A stretch of 64,000 bases of DNA from Alphaproteobacteria bacterium (GTDB taxonomy: Bacteria > Pseudomonadota > Alphaproteobacteria > Reyranellales > Reyranellaceae), in assembly GCA_017308235.1 (NCBI GenBank), contig JAFKFL010000011.1, positions 434,001-498,000 on the forward strand. The letters run 5' to 3'. The notes beneath the pieces were generated by a model. That model was not told the origin of the DNA. It saw only the letters and a program-made list of their open reading frames with translations, and did no database searches. Positions 1-8,223 of the stretch are shown here, one piece after another. Every line of letters starts with the position of its first letter. Positions within the stretch are counted from its first letter, which is position 1. The translations under genes and the position numbers were made by a program.

Positions 1-1059
1 GCGCTTCTTGTCGGCGGAACCGGTGCGCCGTTGGCTGGCTGGATCATTGATCGTTTCGGCCTGCGGACGCTTACAGTGATCGGCATGGCCGCCGCCGCCA
101 TCGGCGCGATCAGCGCATCGCAGGCGACGCATCTCTGGCAACTCAATCTCGGGCTGGGCGTCGTGATGGGCTTTGGTGGCGCATCGCTTTCGGGCGTGCT
201 GAGCTCATCGGTAATCGGCCGATGGTTTCCCGCGCATCGCCTTGGCGTGGCACTGGCTATCGCCTGGTCGGCGCCAGGTGTGGGCAGCATCGTCATCCTG
301 CCGCTCGCCGAGCACATCATCGCGACCGACGGGTGGCGACAGGCCTACTTCGTCTTCGCCTGCATCAGCGCGGCGTTCATTCCGTTGCTGCTTTTGCTGC
401 CGTGGCGTCGCATTGCCGCGGGAGCGCCGGGGCTTGCGCGTGCGCACGCATCGGCAAGCACCAGTGTGACGGTGGGGCAGGCCGTGCGCGAAACGCCGTT
501 CTGGGCGCTCACCTTTTCCTTCGGCTTCACCTCGCTCGGAATCTTCGCGATCGCACCGCAAGCGATGGTGTATCTGCTCGAGCGTGGGATGGAGGGCAGC
601 TATGCGGCAAGAGCGCTCGCCGTCGCCGGAGTCCTGACGCCGCTTGGCATGGTCGGCTTCAGCTGGTTGTCGGATCGCGGTGGCCGCAAGCTTGCTGCCC
701 TTCTTGCCTACACCTGCTCGATCGTAGGTGTGGGCATGTTAGCCCTGGTGCGCGGGCCGGACGACGATCTCTTTCTGTGGCTCTATGTGTTGTTGTTTGG
801 CGGCAGCCAGGGCTCGCGCGGACCAATGATCTCTACTCTGGCGACCCTGCGCTATCGCGGCGCCAATTTCGGCCGCATCTATGGCCTCATCAGCATGGGC
901 ATGGGTGTGGGCGGCTTCCTCGGCGCCTGGATCGGTGGCCTGCTGCACGATCTCACGGGTGGTTATGCGGCGGTCATGATCTTCTCGGTCTGCATGTTGG
1001 CGATGGCCGCTGCTTCGCTTGGTGCGGAAGCGGGCGCGCGCGAACGACTTGCCACCTGA
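1..1059 (+). CDS. MFS transporter, 5'-truncated by the window edge
   Basis: The frame is open from base 1, so the true start lies upstream and only about 352 C-terminal residues are visible. It is an inner-membrane secondary transporter of the major facilitator superfamily. Two motif-A loops are visible: GWIIDRFGLR just after the window start, and a second copy, SWLSDRGGRK, in the loop after the central cytoplasmic linker, as expected for the two six-helix halves. Strong hydrophobic helices run throughout, and the protein ends in a short Arg/Glu-rich tail. The fold and family are clear. The substrate cannot be inferred, and no catabolic partner is adjacent; the next gene is an HNH nuclease 162 bases on. 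Confidence 0.85.
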   Translation, partial: ALLVGGTGAPLAGWIIDRFGLRTLTVIGMAAAAIGAISASQATHLWQLNLGLGVVMGFGGASLSGVLSSSVIGRWFPAHRLGVALAIAWSAPGVGSIVILPLAEHIIATDGWRQAYFVFACISAAFIPLLLLLPWRRIAAGAPGLARAHASASTSVTVGQAVRETPFWALTFSFGFTSLGIFAIAPQAMVYLLERGMEGSYAARALAVAGVLTPLGMVGFSWLSDRGGRKLAALLAYTCSIVGVGMLALVRGPDDDLFLWLYVLLFGGSQGSRGPMISTLATLRYRGANFGRIYGLISMGMGVGGFLGAWIGGLLHDLTGGYAAVMIFSVCMLAMAAASLGAEAGARERLAT

Positions 1060-1221
1060 TCGTCGCAATTGACGACGCTCCGGTTAAGCTTGCACGACAT
1101 CTCGATGACCTTGATATCGACATATTGTGTTTCCAAAAAACTTTGCCACAATGCGCGCCATGTTCGATCGTCATCGACTCGACTTTCGGAGTAGTCCCAG
1201 CCAACGGCGGCGGAGCTAGCC

Positions 1222-1785
1222 GTGACGCCGGGCCTTGAGTCCTGCCACGCGCTGGTGCTCAACGCCGACTTTCGGCCGCTGTCGTACTTCCCTCTGTCGA
1301 TCTGGTCGTGGCAGGACGCCGTGAAGGCAGTGTTCCTCGACCGTGTGAGCGTGGTCTCCGAATACGAACGCAAAATCCACAGTCCGTCCTTCGAGATGCG
1401 GCTGCCGAGCGTCATTGCGCTCAAGGAATATGTCCCGGCGGCGCGGCGTCCGGCCTTCACCCGGTTCAATGTCTTCCTGCGCGACCATTTCAATTGCCAG
1501 TATTGCGGCGGCGATTTCGCGACCAACGAGCTCACCTTCGATCACGTGACCCCCAAGTCGCGCGGTGGCCGCACGAGCTGGAGCAACGTCGTCACGGCCT
1601 GCAGCCCATGCAATCTTTTGAAGGGCAACCGCCTGCTGCGTGAAAGTGGCATGCTCCTGCAGCGCGCGCCGGTCGAGCCGACGACGGCGGAGCTGCAAGA
1701 GAATGGACGGGCCTTCCCGCCGGGCTACCTGCACGAGAGCTGGCGCGACTTCCTGTATTGGGACAGCGAGCTGGATCAGAACTGA
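1222..1785 (+). CDS. HNH endonuclease family protein
   Basis: This 187-residue protein uses a GTG start. It carries a compact HNH/McrA-type metal-dependent nuclease domain at residues 90-135. C92-x2-C95 and C127-x2-C130 form the structural zinc ribbon, and D107-H108 (sequence TFDHVTPKSRGG) supplies the catalytic His, followed by N119 in the SWSNVV segment. The N-terminal 80 residues (LNADFRPLSYFPLSIWSW) are typical of the widespread single-gene alphaproteobacterial HNH family, which is normally chromosomal and not tied to a restriction system. No methylase, integrase or toxin partner lies nearby. Its DNA or RNA target is unknown. It ends 119 bases before the convergent coq7, with a palindromic repeat between them. 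Confidence 0.85.
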   Translation: MTPGLESCHALVLNADFRPLSYFPLSIWSWQDAVKAVFLDRVSVVSEYERKIHSPSFEMRLPSVIALKEYVPAARRPAFTRFNVFLRDHFNCQYCGGDFATNELTFDHVTPKSRGGRTSWSNVVTACSPCNLLKGNRLLRESGMLLQRAPVEPTTAELQENGRAFPPGYLHESWRDFLYWDSELDQN

Positions 1786-1818
1786 TCCACCGGAGACGTC
1801 GCGCAATCTTCGTCTTCC

Positions 1819-1898
1819 GGACCGCGAGCGCCTGCCCTGAGCCTGCCGAAGGGTCTCGCTCGCTCAAGTTCATGAAGCGAGCCGGAGGCTCGCGGTCC
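1819..1898. repeat. GGACCGCG palindromic repeat, copy 1
   Basis: Perfect 11-base inverted arms GGACCGCGAGC (1819-1829) and GCTCGCGGTCC (1888-1898) enclose a region that itself contains CCCTGAGCCTGCCGAAGGG. The element lies between the 3' ends of the convergent HNH and coq7 genes. Its outer arms match the two copies near 59.6 kb and 63.3 kb. It may work as a bidirectional terminator or be a REP-like mobile repeat; the sequence alone does not decide. Confidence 0.75.
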
Positions 1899-1904
1899 AA
1901 AAGA

Positions 1905-2468
1905 TCAGATTCTCGTCGACAGCCAGATCGCGAGCTTGGAGCCGGTTTTAATGGCGTGCGTCAGCAATTCGTAGGCTGGCGCCTGCTCCGCACCCGAAGC
2001 CAGCGCTTCGTCCCGGTGTGCGATCTCTTCGGCACGGAACTTCTCGACCGTGGCCCGAAGGTCCGCCTCATCGTCGCCTAGAGCGGCAGCTTGGCTCGCA
2101 TAGTGCTCGTCGATCGTCTCCTCGATCGCGACCGTGCAGGCCATCGCCGCCTTGTCGCCCATCAACGCCGTAGCAGCACCCAGCGCAAAACCGGCCAAAT
2201 CCCAGACCGGCGACAGAGCCGTGGGCCGTACACGGCGCTGCGTCATCAGGCGATCGAAGGTGGCGCGATGCTCGCGCTCCGCTCGTGCCATGGCGGCGAT
2301 CTTGCGTCCCGCGTCGCCATTGGCGCGACCGGTCCAGCGCAACGCCGCCAGTTGGCCTTCATAGATGCGGACCGCGCCGAATTCGCCCGCCTGATCGACG
2401 CGAATTACGCGCTCGACGAGCTGCCGAGGCTCGAGGTCGCCAGGGTTGCGCCCGTCGCCCGTCCTCAT
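1905..2468 (-). CDS. coq7: Demethoxyubiquinone hydroxylase (Coq7 family)
   Basis: This 187-residue protein is a carboxylate-bridged diiron monooxygenase that hydroxylates demethoxyubiquinone in the penultimate step of ubiquinone synthesis, as a peripheral membrane protein. The duplicated diiron motifs are visible: E29 in the QAGEFGA segment, EREH (first EXXH), then EETIDEHY and EEIAHRDEA in the second half. The ATG at 2468 is chosen because it gives normal family length and overlaps the dsbB stop as ATGA; an upstream reading would run through dsbB in another frame. The yqaA-dsbB-coq7 order is frequent in alphaproteobacteria and links quinone supply with DsbB, which passes electrons to ubiquinone. 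Confidence 0.92.
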   Translation of the reverse strand: MRTGDGRNPGDLEPRQLVERVIRVDQAGEFGAVRIYEGQLAALRWTGRANGDAGRKIAAMARAEREHRATFDRLMTQRRVRPTALSPVWDLAGFALGAATALMGDKAAMACTVAIEETIDEHYASQAAALGDDEADLRATVEKFRAEEIAHRDEALASGAEQAPAYELLTHAIKTGSKLAIWLSTRI

Positions 2469-2980
2469 GGATGCTCCTTGACGTTGCGAATGACCGTCGC
2501 CGACAGCAGGAGCGCGACGCCCGCCGACAGGATCGCGTTCCAGCCGGCCATCGAGATGCCCCACATAGACCAGGCGACCTGGTCGCAACGCACCATCTTG
2601 GCGGAAAAGAGAAACTTCTTGAGCTCGGCAGGAGACAGGCCGCTCGGGATGCGGCCGGAACAGGCCTGCGGGCCTGCCCACCATTGGTTCTCGACGCCCG
2701 CATGATAGAGGCCGATGAAGGCGGTGATGAAGAGCGCCGCGACCGCCGCCAGTGCGAACACATAGGCAAGGCGAGATGAAGTGCGCGACGCGATCGCGGC
2801 GACGCCGAGGGCAATCGACGCGATATGGGGATAGCGCTGCCAGTGGCAGAGGTCGCACGGTGGCAGACCGACCACGTATTGGAAGTAGAGCGCACCTGCC
2901 ATCAAAGCACCGCTGGTGAGCGCGGCAACCAGACCAATCTGGCTGGGGAGAGGCAACGACTTCGGCAGGGCAAGGCGCAT
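2465..2980 (-). CDS. dsbB: Disulfide bond formation protein B
   Basis: This inner-membrane protein of 171 residues reoxidises periplasmic DsbA and hands the electrons to ubiquinone. Four hydrophobic helices are evident. The quinone-proximal CxxC is C42-x2-C45 (PCDLCHWQRYPH, with the conserved W-Q-R following), and the second periplasmic loop carries C107 and C132. The ATG at 2980 was chosen because it starts directly before the first helix and lies 8 bases after the yqaA stop; the longer reading adds 59 low-complexity residues. It overlaps coq7 by four bases. No dsbA is present in the window. Confidence 0.93.
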   Translation of the reverse strand: MRLALPKSLPLPSQIGLVAALTSGALMAGALYFQYVVGLPPCDLCHWQRYPHIASIALGVAAIASRTSSRLAYVFALAAVAALFITAFIGLYHAGVENQWWAGPQACSGRIPSGLSPAELKKFLFSAKMVRCDQVAWSMWGISMAGWNAILSAGVALLLSATVIRNVKEHP

Positions 2981-2988
2981 CGAAGGTC

Positions 2989-3570
2989 TCAGAACAGATA
3001 GCGGAAGGCCACGAACCCGCCCACCAGCGCCACCAGGAACAGCCATGTCACCAACGTCAGCCGTTCCTCGATGAAGTTGCGGATCGGTTCCCCGAACTTC
3101 CACAGCAAGGCTGCCACGATGAAGAACCGCAAGCCACGCGTCACGATAGACGCCCACACGAAAGTGAAAAGGTCAAAATGCGCGGCACCTGAAGCAATCG
3201 TCACCAGTTTATAGGGAATGGGCGTCAGTCCCTTGATCAAAATGATCCAGGTCCCCCATTCGGCAAAGCCCGCCCGGAACTTCTCGAGCCCGTCCTGCAG
3301 GCCGTATGTCTTCACCAGCCAGGCGCCGATCGTCTCGAAGAAATAAAAGCCAATGGCATAGCCCAAAAGCCCGCCCAGCACCGAGCAGACGGTGCAGACC
3401 AGGGCGATCCTGAACGCCTTGGTGCGGTTGGCCAGCACCATGGGGATCAGCATCACGTCGGGGGGGATGGGAAAGAACGAGCTTTCGGCGAAGGCCACCG
3501 CACCCATGGCGACGATGGCTTTGGGGTGGCCGGAAAGCCGGATCACCCAGTCATAGAGGCGGCGGAGCAT
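2989..3570 (-). CDS. YqaA family (DedA/SNARE-associated) inner-membrane protein
   Basis: A 193-residue polytopic membrane protein of the DedA/VTT superfamily, YqaA branch. It has the short amphipathic N-terminus (MLRRLYDWVIRLSGH), the family signature ESSFFPIPPDVMLIPM near residues 28-44, a Gly-rich GGLLGYAIGFYF helix, and the re-entrant KGLTPIPYKLVTIASG segment. DedA-type proteins are linked to lipid flipping and proton-motive-force homeostasis; the specific role of YqaA is not settled. It is the first gene of a tight yqaA-dsbB-coq7 run. Upstream is a 123-base gap with a large palindrome that separates it from the nitronate monooxygenase gene. Confidence 0.88.
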   Translation of the reverse strand: MLRRLYDWVIRLSGHPKAIVAMGAVAFAESSFFPIPPDVMLIPMVLANRTKAFRIALVCTVCSVLGGLLGYAIGFYFFETIGAWLVKTYGLQDGLEKFRAGFAEWGTWIILIKGLTPIPYKLVTIASGAAHFDLFTFVWASIVTRGLRFFIVAALLWKFGEPIRNFIEERLTLVTWLFLVALVGGFVAFRYLF

Positions 3571-3592
3571 TGCGCCGATGCCTAGCAGTTGG

Positions 3593-3694
3593 GCTGGGGG
3601 CGCGCCACTCCAGTGGCGCGATCTTCTGTGTAATCAGAGAAAGACGCGCGATCCAAGCGGAGGTTACTCCGCTGAGGAGTCGCGCGCCCCCAGC
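3593..3694. repeat. Nested palindromic element (three-hairpin structure)
   Basis: Outer 13-base perfect inverted arms, GCTGGGGGCGCGC (3593-3605) and its complement (3682-3694), enclose two further perfect hairpins. One is a 9-bp stem CGCGCCACT/AGTGGCGCG at 3601-3620, overlapping the outer arm; the other is a 7-bp stem AGCGGAG/CTCCGCT near 3656-3673. The right edge touches the nitronate monooxygenase stop codon. It could fold as a cloverleaf-like RNA, a terminator or an intercistronic stability element ahead of yqaA. Confidence 0.6.
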
Positions 3695-4695
3695 TATTCC
3701 GCCGCCTGCTTCAGCCGCGTCGGCACCGTCTCGCCGGCGAGCAGCGCGGCGCGGGCGGCTTCGTATTCCGCCTTAAGCCGCGCCACGACCTCGCCGGCCG
3801 GCGGCGCATCGTGGATCTGGCCCACGCCTTGGCCGGCGCCCCAGATGTCGCGCCAGGCCTTGGTCTTCATGTTGCCGCCGGAGCCGAAGTTCATCTTGCT
3901 CTTGTCGGCCTCCGGCAGGGTATCGGGATCGAGACCGGCGGCAGCAATGCTGCGCTTGAGATAATTGCCATGCACGCCGGTGAAGAGGTTGGTGTAGACG
4001 ATCTCCTCGCCACTCGACTCGATGATGCACTGCTTGTTCTCTGCCGAGGCCGCCGCTTCCTTGCTGGCGATGAAGCGCGTGCCGATATAGGCGAGGTCGG
4101 CGCCGAGCGCTTGCGCCGACAGCACCGACGCCCCGTTGGCGATCGAACCCGAGAGCAGCAGGCAGCCGTCGTAGAACTGGCGCACTTCAGGCACCAGTGC
4201 GAAAGGCGAGAGGCGGCCGGCGTGGCCGCCGGCGCCGGCGCAGACCAGGATCAATCCGTCGACGCCCGCCTGCAGCGCGCGCTTGGCGTGGGCGACATTG
4301 GTCACGTCGTGGAACACCAGGCAGCCATAGCGCTTGGCCGATTTCACGACGTCGTCGGGCGCCCGCAGCGAGGTGATCTGGATCGGCACCTTGTACTTCT
4401 CGCAGAGATCGACGTCGTGCTGCAGCCGGTCGTTGGAGCTGTGCACGATCTGGTTCACGGCGAAAGGCGCGACCTTACGGTCGGGATGCTTGGCCTTGAA
4501 TTCACCGAGCTCGCCGGTGATGCGCTTCAGCCACTCCTCGAAAAGTTCCTTCGGCCGCGCGTTGAGCGCCGGGAACGAACCCACGATTCCCGCCTTGCAC
4601 TGCTCGATCACGAGATCCGGATTGGAGACGATGAACAAGGGCGCGCCGACCACGGGAATGGAAAGCGAGTCGCGCAATAGTGCCGGAAGAGCCAT
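3694..4695 (-). CDS. Nitronate monooxygenase (FMN-dependent)
   Basis: A 333-residue TIM-barrel flavoprotein of the nitronate monooxygenase/2-nitropropane dioxygenase family. These enzymes oxidise alkyl nitronates, such as toxic 3-nitropropionate-derived species, to carbonyl compounds and nitrite. Visible signatures are the N-terminal IPVVGAPLFIVSNPDL strand, the GIVGSFPALNARP phosphate-side loop, AGAGGHAGR (FMN-binding and catalytic-loop region), and LLSGSIANG followed by GADLAYIGTRFIASKEA. The C-terminal lid is typical of class I-like bacterial members. The start at 4695 is 15 bases from the GST stop, so it is probably cotranscribed with the GST and carotenoid oxygenase genes. The native substrate is not known. 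Confidence 0.87.
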   Translation of the reverse strand: MALPALLRDSLSIPVVGAPLFIVSNPDLVIEQCKAGIVGSFPALNARPKELFEEWLKRITGELGEFKAKHPDRKVAPFAVNQIVHSSNDRLQHDVDLCEKYKVPIQITSLRAPDDVVKSAKRYGCLVFHDVTNVAHAKRALQAGVDGLILVCAGAGGHAGRLSPFALVPEVRQFYDGCLLLSGSIANGASVLSAQALGADLAYIGTRFIASKEAAASAENKQCIIESSGEEIVYTNLFTGVHGNYLKRSIAAAGLDPDTLPEADKSKMNFGSGGNMKTKAWRDIWGAGQGVGQIHDAPPAGEVVARLKAEYEAARAALLAGETVPTRLKQAAE

Positions 4696-4710
4696 GAACC
4701 GTATCCTCGT

Positions 4711-5379
4711 CTATCTCAAAAGGGCATAAGGCCCGCCGCGATCGATCGCCCGTTTGTAGGCCGGCCGGGCATGGATGCGGTCAAGAAAGGCGCTGAGCTT
4801 CGGATAGTCCGCCGAAAGGCCGGCGCGGGCGGCGGCCGCTTCGAGCGGGAAACTCATCTGGATATCGGCGGCAGAGAAGGTACCACCGGCAAACCAGTCG
4901 CGGTCCGACAGCTCGCGCTCGAGGAAGCCGAGATGGTTCTTCAGTTGCGGCGCGATCAGCGCCGTGTCCGCACCCGCCACGAGCGCCTTGGCGGCGGGCT
5001 TCATCAGGATCGGCGCCCGTTGCGGAAGGCGGGTGAACACCAGCTTCATCAGAAGCAGCGGCATCAGCGAGCCTTCGGCATAGTGCATGAAGTAGGTGTA
5101 ATGCAGGCGATCGGATGAGCCCGCTGGCGGCGCGAATTTGCCGCCGCCATAGGCTTCCGCGAGGTATTCGAGGATCGCGCCCGACTCAGCCAGCACCTTG
5201 TCGCCGTCAGAAACGACCGGCGACTTGCCGAGCGGATGCACCGCGCGCAAGGCGGCAGGCGCCAGCATGGTTTCGGAATCGCGCTCGTAGCGCTTGACCT
5301 CGTAGGGCAGGCCAAGCTCCTCCAGTATCCAGAGGATGCGCTGCGAGCGCGAGTTGTTGAGATGGTGGACGACGATCAT
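4711..5379 (-). CDS. Glutathione S-transferase
   Basis: A 222-residue cytosolic GST. The N-terminal thioredoxin-fold domain starts MIVVHHLNNSRSQRILWILEE, where the NSRS segment holds the catalytic Ser/Asn region. The glutathione-contacting cis-Pro segment GKSPVV and the SGAILEYLA motif follow near residues 52-75. The C-terminal all-helical domain includes AADIQMSFPLEA, the conserved N-capping/hydrophobic-staple region. It resembles bacterial members of the YliJ/GstA-like group that conjugate or reduce electrophiles. It sits between the carotenoid oxygenase (14 bases upstream) and nitronate monooxygenase genes (15 bases downstream), suggesting a small detoxification or secondary-compound operon. 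The substrate cannot be read from sequence. Confidence 0.9.
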   Translation of the reverse strand: MIVVHHLNNSRSQRILWILEELGLPYEVKRYERDSETMLAPAALRAVHPLGKSPVVSDGDKVLAESGAILEYLAEAYGGGKFAPPAGSSDRLHYTYFMHYAEGSLMPLLLMKLVFTRLPQRAPILMKPAAKALVAGADTALIAPQLKNHLGFLERELSDRDWFAGGTFSAADIQMSFPLEAAAARAGLSADYPKLSAFLDRIHARPAYKRAIDRGGPYALLR

Positions 5380-5393
5380 TGTCAGTCGTTACC

Positions 5394-6827
5394 TCAGAGC
5401 GGGCCCGGCCGCCAGTTGCCATGGAAGCCCGCCGGCACGCGGCTCGACAGGTGCGCCACCGCGATCGGGCCTTTGCCGATATCGGTCGCCTCGAACACGG
5501 CGAGGTCGCTGCGGCCCTCCTCGGCGCGGAAGATGACGCTCAGCAGCCAACCGTCGCCCTCGGCGGCGTTCTCCGATCGATGCACGAAGATCGGCTCGCC
5601 GAAGCGGTCGTCGGGGCCGGCGTTCCAGGTGACGTTCTTGCCGGTCGAGAGATCATAGTGGGTGATGCCCTCGCGACGCGGCATGCCGGCGGCCACCACA
5701 TTGCCCGACACGATCCAGCCGTGGCGATAGTCGTCCATGCAGTAGCGTTCGTCGAAGCGCGGGAACTCACCGGCGCGGTCGTCGAGCTGCTCCTCCTTGA
5801 AGGTGTTGCCCTGGCCCGCGAGATCGAACGTCCAGCGGAACAGCCGCGCCGGCGGCGTCTCCTTCGTCGAGGGCGAGCCGTCGGGCAGAGGGAAGAGCGG
5901 AGCTACGTCGTACTTCATGACGTCGATCACCACCTTGCCGTCCGCCGTCTCGAAGTGGTTCATCGGATGGAAGACGTAGCAGGGCGGGGCGGCAACCCAC
6001 TTGGCGTCGGCCACCGTGCCGTTGCGCGGGATGAAGGCGATGTGCGTGCCCTTGTCCGGCTCCCAGGCGAACGGCGGCTTGCCGCCCATGGCGCGCTCCA
6101 TGGAGCTGGTGAGCGGGAAGATCGGCATCACGATCCAGTTCCGGGTGACGGCGAAGTCGTGGATCATCGAAGGGTAGGGACCGTCGAGGATCTCGGCGCG
6201 CGTGATTTGGCCCTCGGCACTGACGGTCTGCAGGCTCACTTCCTTGGTGAAGCGGCCCTTGGCCGAATAGCCGAAGAACACCATCTCGCCGGTCTTGGGG
6301 TCGAGCTTGGGATGCGCCGTGAACGGCCCGCAGAGCTTGTCGCCCCAGGTCTCGTAGCCGCCGCCCGTGGGGCCGACCGGCATCAGGCTCGCCGGATCGA
6401 GCGAGAACGGCGCATGCGCCTCCTCAAGCGCCAGAAGCTTGCCGCCGTGCCAGACGATGTTGGTGTTGGCGATGGTCGAGCCCAGCGCCATCACGCGCGG
6501 GTCGGTGTACATCGGGTTGCCGAAGGTGCCCGACAGGCCCTCGCCTTCCTTGTTCTCCAGCGCCCACTTGGGCGTGCGCACCCAGCGGTTCTTGTAGGAG
6601 ACGTTGCCGTTCTCGATGTGGAAGGCATGGATCATGCCGTCGCCGCCGAACCAGTGGTACGGCCCGCGCGGCGCGAACTGGGGGTTGGGGCCGTTACGGT
6701 AAAGCGTGCCGCACAGCTCCTTCGGCATCTCGCCCGTGATGTGCAGGTGGGCGGCATCCGCCTCGGTATTCACCGGCGCGTAGTAGCCTTTGAGGAACGG
6801 ATTGTCGGTCGGGAAGGCCTTGGCCAT
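5394..6827 (-). CDS. Carotenoid oxygenase family protein (RPE65/lignostilbene dioxygenase type)
   Basis: A 477-residue seven-bladed beta-propeller, non-haem Fe(II) dioxygenase that cleaves carbon-carbon double bonds of carotenoids, apocarotenoids or stilbenes. The four iron-binding His are recognisable in FTAHPKLD, SMIHDFAVT, FHPMNHFE and the C-terminal GFHGNW. The N-terminus has the family block GTLYRNGPNPQF and the HWFGGDGMIHAF segment. There is no signal peptide. The ATG at 6827 has an AGGAG-type ribosome site just upstream. No carotenoid synthesis genes lie nearby, so a lignin-derived stilbene substrate is as plausible as a carotenoid. It is the first gene of the co-directional oxygenase-GST-nitronate monooxygenase set. 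Confidence 0.93.
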   Translation of the reverse strand: MAKAFPTDNPFLKGYYAPVNTEADAAHLHITGEMPKELCGTLYRNGPNPQFAPRGPYHWFGGDGMIHAFHIENGNVSYKNRWVRTPKWALENKEGEGLSGTFGNPMYTDPRVMALGSTIANTNIVWHGGKLLALEEAHAPFSLDPASLMPVGPTGGGYETWGDKLCGPFTAHPKLDPKTGEMVFFGYSAKGRFTKEVSLQTVSAEGQITRAEILDGPYPSMIHDFAVTRNWIVMPIFPLTSSMERAMGGKPPFAWEPDKGTHIAFIPRNGTVADAKWVAAPPCYVFHPMNHFETADGKVVIDVMKYDVAPLFPLPDGSPSTKETPPARLFRWTFDLAGQGNTFKEEQLDDRAGEFPRFDERYCMDDYRHGWIVSGNVVAAGMPRREGITHYDLSTGKNVTWNAGPDDRFGEPIFVHRSENAAEGDGWLLSVIFRAEEGRSDLAVFEATDIGKGPIAVAHLSSRVPAGFHGNWRPGPL

Positions 6828-6868
6828 GGCGCGCTCCTGTCTAGACGGATAAGGGAAACGCTGTGTAC

Positions 6869-6888
6869 GTAACTGACGCTATCAATAC
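6869..6888. promoter_or_regulatory. Candidate TetR-type operator upstream of the carotenoid oxygenase gene
   Basis: GTAACTGACGCTATCAATAC is an imperfect dyad (7 of 10 half-site positions symmetric) and is flanked by outer TGTGTA/TACACA arms. It lies about 40 bases upstream of the carotenoid oxygenase start, in the 91-base gap after the MFS gene. The shape resembles TetR-family operators, but no tetR gene is in the window, so the regulator is unknown. Confidence 0.35.
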
Positions 6889-6918
6889 ACACTGTTCCCC
6901 GCAAGCGAATTTTCGATG

Positions 6919-8223
6919 TCAATCCGCCGGGGCGGGGAAGGGTGCGCTGCGCTGGGCGACGGCCTGGTGATTTTCGATGCGCCGGCAGACAAGGCTGCCC
7001 CCGATACCGGTCCCGAGGATCAGAAGGCCACAGCCAAGCTGGGTGGCGACGGCGCCCATCAGCTCGAAGCACCAGGTGGCGAGGAAGCTCGCCAACAGCA
7101 TGGAGGCGGCCATCACCACCAGCCGCAGGCGGAAGACGCGGGCGATATCGTGACCGTGGAACACGGTCTGCATGCGCGTGATCATGGGCACGAAAAAGAA
7201 CGGTCCGCCCAGGCCGGCTAGCAGCCCGCCCAGCATCATCGCCGGCAGGAGCGCGCCCGGCGGCAATAGCCAGACCGAGAGCGCCAGCCAGGAAAAGCCC
7301 GAGCCCATCGCGACATAGCCCAGGAACATGGTCGACATCGGGCGTTTGAAGCGCACGCTGCCGGCAATGATGTTGCCGGTGACGTCGCCCACGCCATAGG
7401 CGCCCATCACCAGTGCGTAGGCGGCAAGATCGCCGAAGCCCAGGAAGGTCGGGCGGTATTCGGTGACGATAAGCGCGATCGCGAGGCTGAGCGCCACCAT
7501 CCAGGGGCCGTTCAGCACGGCGTTGATGATCAGAATCGCGCCCATCGTGGGTTCGCTCAACATCAGCCGGAAGCCTGCGGTCAGTGCGTCCCAGGCGCCG
7601 CGCCAGCCGGGCGCGACGCGCACCGGATCGCTCTCGCCGCCGACCAGCCTGTCGCGCGCAGCGCGCAGCGCGAGGCCCGAGACGATGAAGCCTAGCGCCG
7701 TTGCGCTGAGGAAATGGATCACCGGCAGGAAGAGATGCAGAGCGGCGGCCACCATCGGTCCGACCAGGCGGGCGATGCGGTAGGTCGCATCGAACAGGCC
7801 GTTGATCGCCTGCTGGGCATCGCGGTCGCGCACGAGCGTGGGAATGGTGGATTGCAGCGCCGGCGAGAAGACCATGCGTAGGGTAGCGAGGCCGACCGAG
7901 GAGACGATCAGGAGCGTGATCGACACGCCGATGAAGTAGTAGCCCACCACCGGCAACAGGCAGAAAGCCGCGCTCCAGATGCGCGTGCCGATCATCGCAC
8001 GGTCCGGCCGCCAGCGATCGAACACCACGGCGCCGAACAGGCCCGCGATCAGCATGGCGACGTACTGCACACCGGTGACGAGGCCCGCCATGTTGCCTGC
8101 GACTTCGACCGCCAGCCATACGCTCGCGACTCGGAACAGATCTTCGCCGATGGTCGAGGTACAAAGGCCGGACCATACGGTCAGCACGGCGCGGTCGGCG
8201 AGGGGACGGAAGACGGGCAGCAT
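6919..8223 (-). CDS. MFS transporter (12-helix, drug/siderophore exporter-like)
   Basis: A 434-residue polytopic inner-membrane protein of the MFS_3-like group that includes enterobactin exporter and macrolide-efflux relatives. Its N-terminus, FRPLADRAVLTVWSGLCTSTIGEDLFRVA, and the loop FDRWRPDRAMIGTR (motif-A-like) fit that group. Multiple hydrophobic helices alternate with short loops. Its ATG (8223) shares one base with the stop of the beta-lactamase-fold gene (TGATG), so translation is coupled. It is the last of four tightly packed minus-strand genes that begin with the AlkA-type glycosylase. The export substrate is unknown. Confidence 0.85.
   Translation of the reverse strand: MLPVFRPLADRAVLTVWSGLCTSTIGEDLFRVASVWLAVEVAGNMAGLVTGVQYVAMLIAGLFGAVVFDRWRPDRAMIGTRIWSAAFCLLPVVGYYFIGVSITLLIVSSVGLATLRMVFSPALQSTIPTLVRDRDAQQAINGLFDATYRIARLVGPMVAAALHLFLPVIHFLSATALGFIVSGLALRAARDRLVGGESDPVRVAPGWRGAWDALTAGFRLMLSEPTMGAILIINAVLNGPWMVALSLAIALIVTEYRPTFLGFGDLAAYALVMGAYGVGDVTGNIIAGSVRFKRPMSTMFLGYVAMGSGFSWLALSVWLLPPGALLPAMMLGGLLAGLGGPFFFVPMITRMQTVFHGHDIARVFRLRLVVMAASMLLASFLATWCFELMGAVATQLGCGLLILGTGIGGSLVCRRIENHQAVAQRSAPFPAPAD

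Noticed and set aside
1786..1904. Peptide-coding potential of the CCCTGAGCCTGCCGAAGGG segment
   Set aside because: The short frames over it are by-products of a palindromic repeat; none has a ribosome site or conserved sequence.
5379..6872. 497-residue plus-strand frame opposite the carotenoid oxygenase gene
   Set aside because: Low-complexity, basic and His-rich; it mirrors a well-supported enzyme with all four iron ligands.
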